Source: Odontocerum albicorne (taxonomy: Eukaryota > Arthropoda > Insecta > Trichoptera > Odontoceridae). Taken from it: a stretch of 64,000 bases of DNA. The stretch spans positions 19,600,479 to 19,664,478 of the forward strand of contig OX463841.1 in NCBI GenBank assembly GCA_949825065.1. Direction: 5' to 3'. The notes under the pieces were generated by a model. That model searched no databases. It was not told the DNA's origin and saw only the letters and a list, made by a program, of their open reading frames with translations. Positions 34,019 through 44,169 of the stretch are shown here, piece after piece. A program made the position numbers and the translations under genes. Within the stretch, counting starts at the first letter, position 1. The number at the start of each line of letters is the position of its first letter.

Positions 34019-34173
34019 GGCTCACGGAGCATAGGCGCAATATTGAGAATTGTGTCCAAAAAACTTCCATCTTTACACCATAAGATCGGTTTCTGGGGTT
34101 GTGAATTAACGTTAAGAATCCTAAACAGAATACACAATATCACCGCAACAACTGCTAATAATACGGTAGACAT
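34019..34173 (-). CDS. ABHD2: First coding exon of a host gene, ABHD2-like membrane serine hydrolase
   Basis: Minus-strand frame from ATG at 34173 gives 51 residues: MSTVLLAVVAVILCILFRIL, then NVNSQPQKPILWCKDGSFLD, then TILNIAPMLREP, closing with two bases of the next codon before GTAAGT at 34018-34013, a textbook splice donor. The start is a hydrophobic membrane anchor (residues 4-20) followed by R-x-L-N and a region ending P-M-L-x-E-P. In known ABHD2 proteins an N-terminal anchor with a similar R-C-L-N segment is followed by C-P-L-L-T-K-E-Y and then the alpha/beta hydrolase domain. The family hydrolyses monoacylglycerol at membranes. Later exons were not found, so the gene likely extends to the left beyond large introns. 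The gene symbol is by resemblance only. Confidence 0.72.
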
Positions 34174-34560
34174 TTTCTCTTAAATTTCAAGTCGATTTAA
34201 AGAGATTCAGAAGAGAAAAAAAATTACGACAGCGAAGGCGGATTAGGCGCGAACCGAATTTTAAGATCATCACATTGAATGAAATCACATGAATAACAAA
34301 AGAACGTTGATAAAAAGTTAACGAGTAACTGACTTCATTCGAGGGGTTTCTCACGTATAAAACAATATTATTAATTCACAGGCCAGCTGTCATATTTCGA
34401 CTCAACACAATATTTAACTGGCATTTTATTTTCTCGACAACCATACCCGCCCTCAAGTGAAACACTACGTCATTGGCAGATTTTTCAAACATCCGAGAAC
34501 TGTCAAACGGATGCTTTCATGTTTTACCGACAGAGTGGTTGTTTTATATTACGCAACACG
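34174..34560 (-). promoter_or_regulatory. Probable 5' UTR and promoter region of the ABHD2-like gene
   Basis: Directly upstream of the start codon on minus. It is richer in GC than neighbouring DNA (for example CGCCTAATCCGCCTTCGCTG near 34,230) and holds a CRE-like TGACGTAG near 34,470. No TATA box at a sensible distance was seen. It may include the transcription start or a non-coding first exon boundary; I cannot tell which. Confidence 0.35.
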
Positions 34561-34849
34561 TGACATCTATTGCGTAAAATTTTAACGATGGTTACAACAA
34601 AAAAATAACCTCTTCTTTATCATGGTTGGAAACTAAGATATATCAGAAAAATATTCAAACTAAGAATCGTTTTATCATCCATAGGCTCATTATTGCATGT
34701 TATTCAATTTCCTCGCTTTGAGTTTCATTCGAATGATCGATATATTATATGAATACTATTTAAACAAAATATTTACTAATGAATTTCTAACTATTAAAAT
34801 TATGAGTGTTAAATTATTACTTAGTATTAAACTATTAAAACATATTTAT

Positions 34850-35095
34850 TAACTCTTAGATGGTTTGGACATGTAAAAAGAATGAATGAAGAAAGGTGCA
34901 AATGTAAGGCGTGGTAGAGGAAGACTAACGAAAATAGATGAAGGAAATGTAAAAAGTCAAATAAAAATCGTATGAGTTGTATAAGGTGTATGTATTGATG
35001 AAGAAGAGGCGAAAGCTGTGTGTCGTGACAAGAAGTTCTGGCACTCAATCCTCTCTGCCTACCCCGACAAGGAAATGCCCAATACAAAGCCCATT
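34850..35095 (+). repeat. LINE-A 3' portion
   Basis: TTAGATGGTTTGGACATGTAAAAAG (R-W-F-G-H-V), AGGCGTGGTAGAGGAAGAC (RRGRGR), GTGTGTCGTGACAAGAAGTTC and CCTCTCTGCCTACCCCGACAAGG at the 3' end. An internal deletion and stops make it non-coding. Confidence 0.75.
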
Positions 35096-35455
35096 ACACT
35101 TCTGTAGAGGGTTATGTGTAATTTTTTGTATGGTTTTAGCGAAGGGCTTTATATGAATATTTAAGGTTTTCAGTTTTTTTTATATGAATATTTTATTTTA
35201 GTTTGCTTTGTCAAAAGCCTAAAAATATCCAGCTTGTATAACATACAATGATGAGGTATTGACAGAATAAAGAGGTTTTCTCAACATCTGTCAAAAAATC
35301 TTACCATTGTTCGTCAACAGATGGCATAAAGACTAAAAAACATCTTGTCTGCACTAAGAATAAAAACATTTAAAGGATGTATAGAGATGAATCTATGGTA
35401 TAATGAGGAATGTTGCCTAGGCATAAAGGGAGCACTTAACTCAGCCTTCAAAAGT
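35096..35455. other. AT-rich stretch, nothing recognised
   Basis: No motif, frame or repeat recognised. Confidence 0.45.
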
Positions 35456-35645
35456 GATCATTAGCCCACAAAATACCAATTGTTGTAAACCCTTTGCTTC
35501 AAGGATATTGGGAGATTACTTTTGAAGATGTTGTTCAAACGTTCAAATGAGCTCCACGCTAGTTTTGTCCTTCGTGCTTTTCCTCCGATAGGTCTTTTGT
35601 GAACCAGTGTTAGTTATTTTCATCAGCATTTATGTTGTCTTTCCA
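35456..35645 (-). repeat. LINE reverse transcriptase fragment (third LINE group)
   Basis: The minus-strand translation of about 35,600-35,470 gives KARRTKLAWSSFERLNNIFK then LPISLKQRVYNN, matching the segment W-x-x-F-x-x-L-x-x-I-F followed by L-K-x-x-V-x-x-x-C-x-L-P-V of several endonuclease-RT LINEs. It stops before the Y-G-x-E-T-W-T motif. Confidence 0.6.
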
Positions 35646-36147
35646 TTTTCTTAGTACAAACGGTCAATTCCATACAGACATTCGGGTGGTCCAGACCGTA
35701 ATGTATAGCATTCTATTTATGCAAGCGATAGTATCTCATCTCTTATTATATGGTGTGCGTAATTAACGAATCGGTGACATTTGGGTGTTTTCGACTGTTA
35801 TCGACTCGCCATCTTTGATTCAATCCATTGTTTTAATTGGTTAAGACTTATAATATTGTGTTATTACATGTATTTTGAATGTTGTACAGGTTTTTTTGCA
35901 TTAAATATCAAATACGTTATTTTTTTAAAAGAAACTAGATAACACTGCGATATTCATTTCGGAATATAATGAAACAACATGTTTTTTATTTGATATAGTT
36001 GACATAAAATTGAGGGTAGAAGCTTAAAATTTTTATTTTAAATCGTCAGCCATGGACGTGACCGGCGTGTTATCGGTCTATACACACTATAACTTATTCA
36101 GGCTGGCAACAAATGGACCTATGTGGTATATGTGTAATTATAGGATA

Positions 36148-36767
36148 TACCGTATTTCTTCGATTATAAGACGTCATAGATTGTAAGACGCACCTTAATT
36201 TCCGTACAACCTACAGAAAAAAAGTTTGATTCTAAGATATTTTTTTGCATAAAACGCATAAATATATCTAAAAAATATTTTTATTATAGTAGAATTAAAT
36301 TTTACAACACTATTATCAATCAGTAGGTATGTTATTCATCACTTCCTTTTGAATCAATATCAGCCTGATTCTTCTGAGCTGTCATTATCATTATCTTCAC
36401 TATCCCATAATATTATATATCGTCTTCCGAGCCATCAAGAGCATTGGTAATAAATTTTTCAAATGTGTGCTGCACTATTATTTCTGGAATTAGCTTCAAA
36501 GCCGTTGATACCCATTCTGGCAATTTTGATGCCGGCGCTTTCTTAATTTTTCCGGAAGGTGTCAGCAGAAGGCTGTCAGTCAACAGGCCAGGATTCCTAT
36601 TTTTTTCTGAAGTAAACCTTGAATGTAAAACATTAAAAAAAATGTATAATGTCGTTTCCAAAGTGCTGAAAAAAACTTGTAAGAAACACATTGATTCAAG
36701 ACGCACCCCGTATATAAAAACATTTATATAAGGAAAAAGTGCTTCTAAGAATTGAAGAAATACAGTA
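36148..36767 (-). mobile_element. Tigger/pogo-like transposon, internally deleted
   Basis: Element 36150-36765 (616 bases) flanked by TA. The ends are CCGTATTTCTTCGATTA and, from the right, CTGTATTTCTTCAATTC, a diverged inverted repeat of at least 16 bases. Left subterminal GATTATAAGACG recurs nearby and again as GATTCAAGACGCACCCC near the right end. It keeps only the 3' part of a transposase frame on minus. Confidence 0.8.
36335..36645 (-). pseudogene. Tigger-like transposase C-terminal fragment
   Basis: The minus frame contains KIKKAPASKLPEWVSTALKL and then ITNALDGSEDDI. Tigger/pogo transposases end with a segment of the type P-x-x-L-x-x-W-V followed by S-N-A-L-D-G-x-E-D-D and an acidic tail; here the tail continues after a one-base shift as a Ser/Asp-rich stretch (near 36,400-36,340). 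DNA-binding and DDE domains are deleted. Confidence 0.78.
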
Positions 36768-37114
36768 CATTTACATAATGTATTGTTATCAATCTCATCA
36801 TCAAATCAATATTATTTATGTATTTGACCACAGTCATTCCACGACAACTTCACTTTGATCAACAACATGCCACCTAATAATCTGTCTTGACACATATTCA
36901 AAACAATTAGTGTGTAAACCTTGACGTACTATTATTTTGAAAATTCGAAATCAGTTGAAATAATTTAGCCTACAATCTTCTTCGTTATACTCTTTATAAA
37001 GCAATCATGATTAATTGATTTGATCTTGTGAGTGAAATGCCTGCTCTGCTTAAATAATGATACACTTCTATTTCTCACATCCGTAGCACTTCTACTACGC
37101 TTATGAAGGGAGCA

Positions 37115-37330
37115 GTTAGTTGCATTCCTTACTAGATTTATCCCTCTTGTTTGTTATTTGCTTCTTGATCGAGATCATTTCTTTAATCACCAATCTCTCC
37201 ATTGTATCTCCCCATTTGATAATATGGCTGAAGTACCCGAAGATTCGCAGTTGTATTATTGAAGAGAAACGCCGTTCAGTTTTTCCAAAATTGACGAATT
37301 TGTCCTGCATGCTGTCCATGTCTATAGCTC
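37115..37330 (-). repeat. LINE C-terminal fragment (second LINE group)
   Basis: Minus frame: LRIFGYFSHIIKWGDTMERL, VIKEMISIKKQITNKRD. It matches F-G-H-I-x-R...M-E-R-L-V-x-E-G at the end of RTE-like RTs, but glycine and arginine positions of the final motif are lost. Confidence 0.5.
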
Positions 37331-37989
37331 ACAACTGTTAATTGAAAATAATAACTTTATAAATGGCAAATAAAAACTAACTAATATTATACTGCAAATA
37401 CAAATTGCTTAATTCTTTATTTGAAATGGTATATGTGTTTATAAATATTTCTTTTTTATCGGATCATAGTGGAAGTGGATTGTACAGTGAAAGAAAACAA
37501 TTAAAAGTAAATGTTCACCTTTATAAAAGTAATCAGTTGGTGTGGAAAAAAATATTAATTTAAAAACAATAAATACGTATTCACTAGCATTGTATACCCT
37601 CGGTTGGGGAAAGTTAATTCAAATAAAATTTAAAAAAAACCTTTTAATACACTGTATTCAACACTGTAATACACATTTCCTAATTACTTAAGTGAAGGCT
37701 TAAATTCATTTATAATAATTGACATTCACGGACCTTCCTCTTATAACATGTATAAACCTGATAATAATATTATGTAAATCAGTAAATCTCCTCTATATCC
37801 TAGTGTATATCCCTCTATGAATAAAAAAAATCCTTTTTGTGGTTTGATTATATCTCATTAAGGATACTGTTGGATTTTTTTCAAGATGTTGACCTTTTCA
37901 ATGCTCACCACAAAAACTTAGAAACATGGTAAGTTCCTATACAATGATAATAATAATGGACACTTCATGTTTTGCCAACATTTGCTGTT
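37331..37989. other. AT-rich stretch, nothing recognised
   Basis: No gene or repeat recognised. Confidence 0.45.
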
Positions 37990-38220
37990 ATGATGAATTT
38001 CGTGGTCAATTGGTAAGATGTCTGACTTACAACTCGGGGGCTGTGAATTTGATTCCCATTGGATCGCAGATTTTTTAAAAAGAATGATTGTCTGGTTTTC
38101 GTTTAAGGCATGTTTAATTTAATTAAGACATTAACATCTTTCTGGTTTGTTGAAAAAGAATAAGGCCACCAGATTATACTGTATACAATGAAATTGTGAC
38201 ACAATAATATAATACTTCCC
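37990..38220 (+). repeat. SINE family A copy
   Basis: Head TTTCGTGGTCAATTGGTAAGATG and box B-like TGAATTTGATTCCCATTGG, link TTTTTTAAAAAGA, body GTCTGGTTTTCGTTTAAGGC, TTTCTGGTTTGTTGAAAAAGA, and tail ATTATACTGTATACAATGAAA ending in ACACAATAATATAAT. A small duplication (TTTAATTTAATTAAGAC) sits in the body. Confidence 0.8.
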
Positions 38221-39368
38221 CTTAAAGTAATCTAAGGTTCTAGCGCATTGGGTAACAAATGTATTATACTCGTATATCTAGTATTATCCAACATGTTTCC
38301 ATTGACGGAAAAAAAACGAAGTAAAACACTAGGGTTATTAAATAAGTATGATTGTTTTGACCAAAATAAATCAGCTGTGACTTTTAACAAGAAAGTTTCT
38401 TGAACTTGTATGATATGTATTTCATATGTTGTATATTTATTTATTTATTCATGACAAGAAATTTCATAAATAAATCATTTATAAAAAACAACAGGTAATT
38501 TAAAATAGACACAATTTATCTGGAGATGGGTTTGCTGCCTTTTATTTTTCGTATCCTCAGTGACCTAGGCTTTTTTACCTGTATCTTACTGAAGACATAT
38601 AATATGGAAAAATAACTTTTTTTCCAATTGTTGATTATACAATACTCCGTTGCAAACTCTCATCAACTTAATAAACAATGAGAATCAATCACACGTATGT
38701 ATCACGCGAGTCAAACTCCGCACACACTTAACAGGTCACACAAACCTTTGCTACAAGTCATCCCTCCTGCAAGCCTTAAATTAAATCCCACTTAAACTTC
38801 TGTCTCAATAACAACCACACTCTGATCCACTGTCTGAATTTTTTGTCCCCTTTTGAATTTATTGAATTTGGCCCCCCATTGTATGTCATGGAACTCAAAG
38901 AGCCATACTCTAACTCTAGGGATGGTGAACATTTGATCAGTTGCCATGCATGTCACACACATATGTCTCTGCTGAGTTTGCACTTTCTCTTTTACTGTAG
39001 GAAAGTGCTGACTGACATATGTATATATCATATATTGGAAAGAAAATCACAAAACTTACCAGAGTAAGTTAAACTACAAATTAAGTTTAAATAAATCTTT
39101 TGATAATTAACATATGTGATAGTCAAATCACGTTTTTTGCACAAAAATTAGAAACATGACAGTATTCTTTAAGTTTTTTCAACCAGCTACAACTTGGTAA
39201 AATCAATATGAATTCTTCAAAACACTCAATCGCGTGGACTTGAAGCTTGTGAAGGAACAACTTTTGACGAATAGGAAAACTGTACTGGTCCATAACCGCA
39301 TACAATTTTCTCCATAGAAGCTCGGGTTGTTAGTAATAGTTTTTACATTTTTCTTCTTTTATTATCTA
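38221..39368. other. Unassigned stretch
   Basis: A footprint octamer lies at 38267. Overlapping short frames on both strands at 38,792-39,067 lie in a slightly GC-richer patch and have no recognised motif. Confidence 0.4.
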
Positions 39369-39661
39369 CTAGCTGTACCCGGCCACACGTTGCTGTGGCT
39401 CAGTCTGGTTAAATGGAAAAGAAAGAAAAGAGAAAGCACACGTTTCTAATATGTTTAATTTCACAATGCTTGTGGGTATACAATATTTTTGATGTCTTTC
39501 AGACACTCTCAGCCTGTTGCGTTCATCGCCGTGCTCGCAAATGATCGCGTCACTCCAATAGGTCAAATTCACGATATGATTTGAATTCAAATGAAAGATC
39601 GATTGCACTGAAAAAGAAGAAAGAAAGTTATGACAAAAACATATAAAATTGCGAAACATTA

Positions 39662-40018
39662 AAAAAGGAACTGAATAATATTGTTAAGTTCGTAGACGTC
39701 TTTGTTCTTGGCGGCAAGAATAGCTCGTTGACTCAGCCAATCGTGATTCTTATAATTGATTTGAATATTGGGAAATACTTTTTCAACCAATTCTTCTTTT
39801 GACATCACTAAATTGCAGAAGTTATGAGGCAATGAAATTCGTCCTGAGGTCATATCAACCGGCACCTTTCCGTTCCCAATTTCCAGCAATTGATGTGAAA
39901 ATATCTCAGCTGATCGATCGTTTTGCAGCTGGACACGCATATTTGTAGTTAATTTCAACGTCTTTACGTGTCGCCACAAAGAAGAATATTTAAGGCAATA
40001 TATAAAATTGCGAAACAT
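39662..40018 (-). pseudogene. Helitron PIF1-like helicase fragment
   Basis: 119 codons on minus with LWRHVKTLKLTTNMRVQLQN, the motif found in the Helitron/PIF1 helicase, followed by EIFSHQLLEIGNGKVPVD, SLPHNFCNL and NIQINYKNHDWLSQRAILA, then KNKDVYELNNI, all typical of the region before the last helicase motifs. The Walker A part and the Rep nuclease are missing, and the final motifs are lost after a stop. High similarity of the retained part suggests the source Helitron was recently active. Confidence 0.88.
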
Positions 40019-40344
40019 AACAGGAACTAATTAATAGTTGGAACTAATTAAAGAAGACAAATAAATAGTTGGAACTAATTAAAAAAAATCTCCATTTCTA
40101 CATACGATTTGATAGATTTTGAAATATAAACATAGAGATAAAATTAAATTCTATATAAAAAAGATACTTTTGATATTCCTACTGACCTCTTTCAGCCACT
40201 ATCAATCAGCCTTTGAATCTAATCATTGATTCATTATTAGCCAAAAACTGATCAGGTTTTAAACATTTTAGATTTTTTTTTGATAATTCATTTAGGAATG
40301 GTCGCACTTTATATAACTTCTCAAAGTCTGGTGAATTTTTTTTT

Positions 40345-40530
40345 TTAACGTGGCGAGTTTATTGCCATGTGACAATCTCTTCCAACCAACCAGAAATATG
40401 TTTTTTATAGGCCCTAAGTGTTAACCAGACTGGAATCTTATTTAAAAAAATCTGGGTTGCAGCGGGGATCGAACCCGCAACCTCCGGATCGGCAGACAAG
40501 TGTCTTACCACCAGGCGATTTCTTTCACCA
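40345..40530 (-). repeat. SINE family A copy nested in the Helitron
   Basis: Minus copy with tail side TGGCGAGTTTATTGCCATG, CTTCCAACCAACCAGAAA, then ACCAGACTGGAATC and the complementary head: box B GGGATCGAACCCGCAACC and box A GTCTTACCACCAGGCG. Well preserved. Confidence 0.85.
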
Positions 40531-41017
40531 CCAAATATTGCCGAAATACATCCAACTAAACTTATTTTTTAACCTAAATATAATCTCAACAACTTACCAC
40601 AATCACTGTAGTCAATTTTATCACAACACAACTATTTTTTATTAAAATTTAATACAAATATATAACTTTTTCTTTTATACGCAACACAAAGGACGCTGTC
40701 AAAATACAACATGGCAGACAAAAACTTTGTATATTTTTACATCAGCAATTGGCGCTGATGTCGCGACTTTTCAATAAACGTATTTGAAAATTTAAAATGT
40801 ATTATTTAAATATTTAATATTTATTATTAAATATTTAATATTTTATTTATATAGATTTAATTAAAAAAATATATAAACATGCTCGTATACGAATGCAACC
40901 TTTTGTCAAAATTTCAAAGCGATTGGTGAAGAACTTTCGGAGATTACAGATTTTTAATATACGAACATTTACATTTTTATTTATATAGATTTTAATGCCT
41001 AAAAGTTATACGTCACA

Positions 41018-41188
41018 AGTATTGCATTGCATTACGCTTTCGTTGTATACAGTACAACCTGGCGAGTGTATTCCATGTGGCAATATCTTCCAACTAACCA
41101 GATAGATGTTAAATAGGCCTTAAGTGAAAACCAGACTGAAATCCTTATTAAAAAATCTGGGTTCCAGAGGGAATTGAGCCCGTAACCT
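41018..41188 (-). repeat. SINE family A copy lacking most of its head
   Basis: From ATTGCATTGCATTACGC (tail) through TTCCAACTAACCAGA and AAAACCAGACTGAAATCC to GGAATTGAGCCCGTAACC (complementary box B), where it is cut by a T15 run at 41188-41202. Confidence 0.8.
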
Positions 41189-41202
41189 TTTTTTTTTTTT
41201 TT

Positions 41203-41338
41203 ACCTGGCGAGTTTATTGCCATGTGGCAATTTCTTCCAACCAATCAGAAAGATGTTTAAAAGGCCCTCAGTGACAACCACACTGGAATCCTTCGGGCTG
41301 GAAGACAAGCGTCTTACCAACTAGGCCACGGAAGTCGT
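41203..41338 (-). repeat. SINE family A copy
   Basis: ACCTGGCGAGTTTATTGCC to CCAACTAGGCCACGG. Box A side perfect; the box B part is deleted (ACTGGAATCCTTCGGGCTGG). It starts directly after the T-run that ends the previous copy, so it seems inserted into that copy. Confidence 0.8.
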
Positions 41339-41411
41339 CGTCGAATAGTTCCCAAATTCACAAATACAACCGTCAAACTGAGCGTCATACTTTTCTATCA
41401 CGATACACTAT

Positions 41412-41635
41412 CACGACGACCTCCGTGGCCTTGTTAGTAAGACGCCTGTCTCCCAGCCCGGAGGTTGCGGGTTCAAATCCCGCTGGAAGCCAGATTTAAA
41501 AAAAAAGGATTCCAGTCTGGTTTTCACTTAAGGCCTCTTTAACATCTTTCTGGTAGTTTGGAAGAGATTGCCATATGGAAATAAGCCCGCAAGGTTGTAC
41601 TGCATACAAATAAAGTGCAATACAATACACATATT
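41412..41635 (+). repeat. SINE family A copy, closest to a consensus
   Basis: Full head (GACCTCCGTGGCCTTGTTAG box A; GGTTGCGGGTTCAAATCCCG box B), A-rich link, GGATTCCAGTCTGGTTTTCACTTAAGG in 41506-41535, GGAAGAGATTGCCATATGG, TTGTACTGCATACAAATAAAG and terminal GTGCAATACAATACACA. The best full-length example in the window. Confidence 0.9.
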
Positions 41636-41717
41636 TCGTCTCCTCTACGTCGATAAACCTTCTCACAAAGCTAGAACTATTTCTCTGAATTTTACATTTC
41701 GTTATCGCGAAAGTATC

Positions 41718-42008
41718 ATTGACTACCTCCGTGGCATGGTTAATAAGACGCATGATTTCGGGTTCGATTCCTAATGATACCCTAAAATAAAGAATATCCC
41801 AGTCCAGTAAAGATTTCGTCTGGTAACAATACTTGCACACTGGATGGGTGCGAGTGATGTTGCCTCTTCAACTGCGGAAGTATTACCAGCTACTCGTACT
41901 CCAGTGATTCTAAACTTGGCTTGATTAACGAATTCGAAGACAATGTTGTCTCCCAGCCACGCTCTTCAATATGTCCGTATCGCTAACTTGGATATGTTGA
42001 GGAGTACT
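41718..42008 (+). repeat. SINE family B copy
   Basis: Head CTACCTCCGTGGCATGGTTAA and TTTCGGGTTCGATTCC (a central deletion shortens it), then AGATTTCGTCTGGTAACAATAC, GTGATGTTGCCTCTTC, AGTATTACCAG, a footprint octamer at 41891, and ATATGTCCGTATCGC to the end GGATATGTTGAGGAGTAC. Confidence 0.8.
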
Positions 42009-42069
42009 ACATGAAAAATATTGCATATCATTCATTAGGTAAAAATATATCACCACGCGTGTCACTCAC

Positions 42070-42350
42070 TTTAGTTTCCTGTCGAACAATCTCAGGATGC
42101 TCTTCATCATCATATGTTACATGTTATATTGTATTGTACATCAGTCTTATGTTCATATTCACCCTTAATTATTGTATTTCATTCCATATTCTGTCAGATT
42201 TTCAACCTTCAGTATTCCTCTCAGTGTGCGCATTTATACGGCATATTTTCAGTTTATTTCAGTATTTTTCCACACCCACGTTTTTACTTTTATACATCAA
42301 GTTGGTACCCTAATATTGTTGTGGTATATCATCTTAGCAATGGTTTTACT
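42070..42350 (-). repeat. LINE-A internal fragment, old
   Basis: Aligns in order with 44,680-44,890: CGAACAATCTCAGGATGCTC, TTCATTCCATATTCTGTCA, TTCCACACCCACG, ATACATCAAGTTGGTACCC. Many small indels. Confidence 0.65.
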
Positions 42351-42620
42351 GTTCCGTTCGAATTGAAATGTCATTTTTTTGAGAAAAATGGTGTAATACG
42401 CTGAAAAATGTATTAACAAAAGCAAAGATGTTTCCAAAAAAAATATGCTTTTATTAATAATTAACATCAAATTTACTGAAAATTTTAGAAACAAATATGT
42501 CCTTATAACAAACATTGTCACATCGCTATGAGTCAATTACAGTGTTTTCAATATTTTTTTGATTTTATACAATATTAAAATTATTTCAGAATAATATTCG
42601 AAACAAGCTTGTGTAATTTT

Positions 42621-42820
42621 NNNNNNNNNNNNNNNNNNNNNNNNNNNNNNNNNNNNNNNNNNNNNNNNNNNNNNNNNNNNNNNNNNNNNNNNNNNNNNNN
42701 NNNNNNNNNNNNNNNNNNNNNNNNNNNNNNNNNNNNNNNNNNNNNNNNNNNNNNNNNNNNNNNNNNNNNNNNNNNNNNNNNNNNNNNNNNNNNNNNNNNN
42801 NNNNNNNNNNNNNNNNNNNN
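42621..42820. other. Assembly gap (200 N)
   Basis: Exactly 200 N. The round length suggests a scaffolding gap of unknown true size. Translations crossing it are meaningless. Confidence 1.
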
Positions 42821-43389
42821 GGCAAATTATTAACATAATTTTGTAACCTGTATAAAACTTATAATAAATCATTAGAAAAATGACGCTCCAAAACGATGAA
42901 ATAAACTGAATGTTATTGATTCTAATCTTAACCGTTTAGCCAATCAAAACTTACGTTGCTTCAAAAAAATGTCAACAAAGCTACTCATATTCAATGTTAA
43001 GCTTATTTTTACTTTATCGATTCGCATATATGTTTTCATTTTAAAAACTAAAATAGTCATGCGTAAACATTGATAAACTGATATTAACAAAACATTCATA
43101 ATAATAAATACTCGTAGCAATAAAACAAAGTTTCGACTAGACTTCATTTATTCTCTTGCTTCTATGACAAGTGAATAATAAGTTATGTTTTTTCGACGAA
43201 CGACAACATTTATTATATGATTCTTTATAAAATAACTCAATTTCAAACCTATTGTTAAAAATATCAAGCCGATAAATAATTCCTTTTAAAATCTGATTTA
43301 AAAAATATTTCAAGCCATACTAGCCCTTACTAATTTTTAATTAACCCAAATATTGATGAAGTAAGCAATCGAGTGTATCAAATGTGGTT

Positions 43390-43597
43390 TAAAAAAATCG
43401 TAATGATGATACGACACTCGAATATGGTGTCCGCTCTGGAAGACCGTTTACTATTGATGACGACCAAATCAAGGCTTCGAACAAGAATAACCAGCGTTCT
43501 ACGATACGAGAGATTACTAAGATACTGAAAATATCTAAAACCACCGTCCACGAGCATTTGGTGCAATTTTACGTTTGAATTTAACCTAAGTGTACGA
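43390..43597 (+). pseudogene. mariner transposase N-terminal remnant
   Basis: The plus frame reads DDTTLEYGVRSGRPFTIDDD, QIKASNKNNQRSTIREITKI and LKISKTTVHEHLVQF. R-S-G-R-P, D-D-D-Q-I-K, R-E-I, and the T-V-H-x-H-L helix are the second helix-turn-helix of mariner transposases. About 65 codons; no catalytic domain follows. A different mariner lineage from the one at 15.7 kb, similar to the remnant at 45.8 kb. Confidence 0.75.
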
Positions 43598-43599
43598 AA

Positions 43600-44165
43600 T
43601 AACATTTCGGACAAACTTATGTTTTTTAATGTTTAGTGTTCGTAGTTCTTAAATTAAATTTAAAAAAATCTATAGGAAAATATTGTGCAATAATTATGTT
43701 GCAGATGCACTTTAATAGAGAAAGGGAGAAATTCAAACTAAAAAATAGTAAAATGAAAAGAGAAAGTAAACGTTGGACCTTGTTTAAATAAACAATCTCA
43801 TCAATTTCTAGTCGTAGGACAACTTTAACTTGAACAATTTACTATAATATTCATAACCTTTTCTACAAATATGTTTGAGGATAAACGTATTAATTAATTT
43901 CTGAAATAAATTTTCCATTATGTACTCGTTTATTTCAAATTACATTAATTTTAAATCGACTAATTGATACGAAGGCCAAGTTATTTTACGAAATACTTTC
44001 CATTTTTATACTTATTTATGGACGTGAACTATTAATTTTTATGCACAAACATAATCCTGTTTCTAGAAATAACGAAATCTTTATTTTAAGAACTAATACT
44101 CGTATAATATAAAAAATATACAAATATCAATAAGGCAACACATTGTTTCCTAAAATGAGGATATA
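43600..44165. other. AT-rich stretch, nothing recognised
   Basis: No feature other than a footprint octamer at 44097. Confidence 0.45.
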
Positions 44166-44169
44166 AAAT

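Larger units (their letters stand above)
39369..40989 (-). mobile_element. Helitron remnant with both ends
   Basis: On minus the element starts TCTATATAAATAAAAATGTA at 40989 and ends at 39369 with hairpin GCCACAGCAACGTGTGGC, then CGGGTACAG and CTAG. A 5'-TC start, a 3' stem-loop about ten bases from CTRR, and insertion between host A and T (A at 40990 complement, T at 39368 complement) are the Helitron hallmarks. Total 1621 bases, far below an autonomous element, and includes a nested SINE A. A second copy of the 5' end motif lies at 40857. Confidence 0.85.

Noticed and set aside
42537..42872. Frames crossing the N block
   Set aside because: Unknown bases translated as X; no information.
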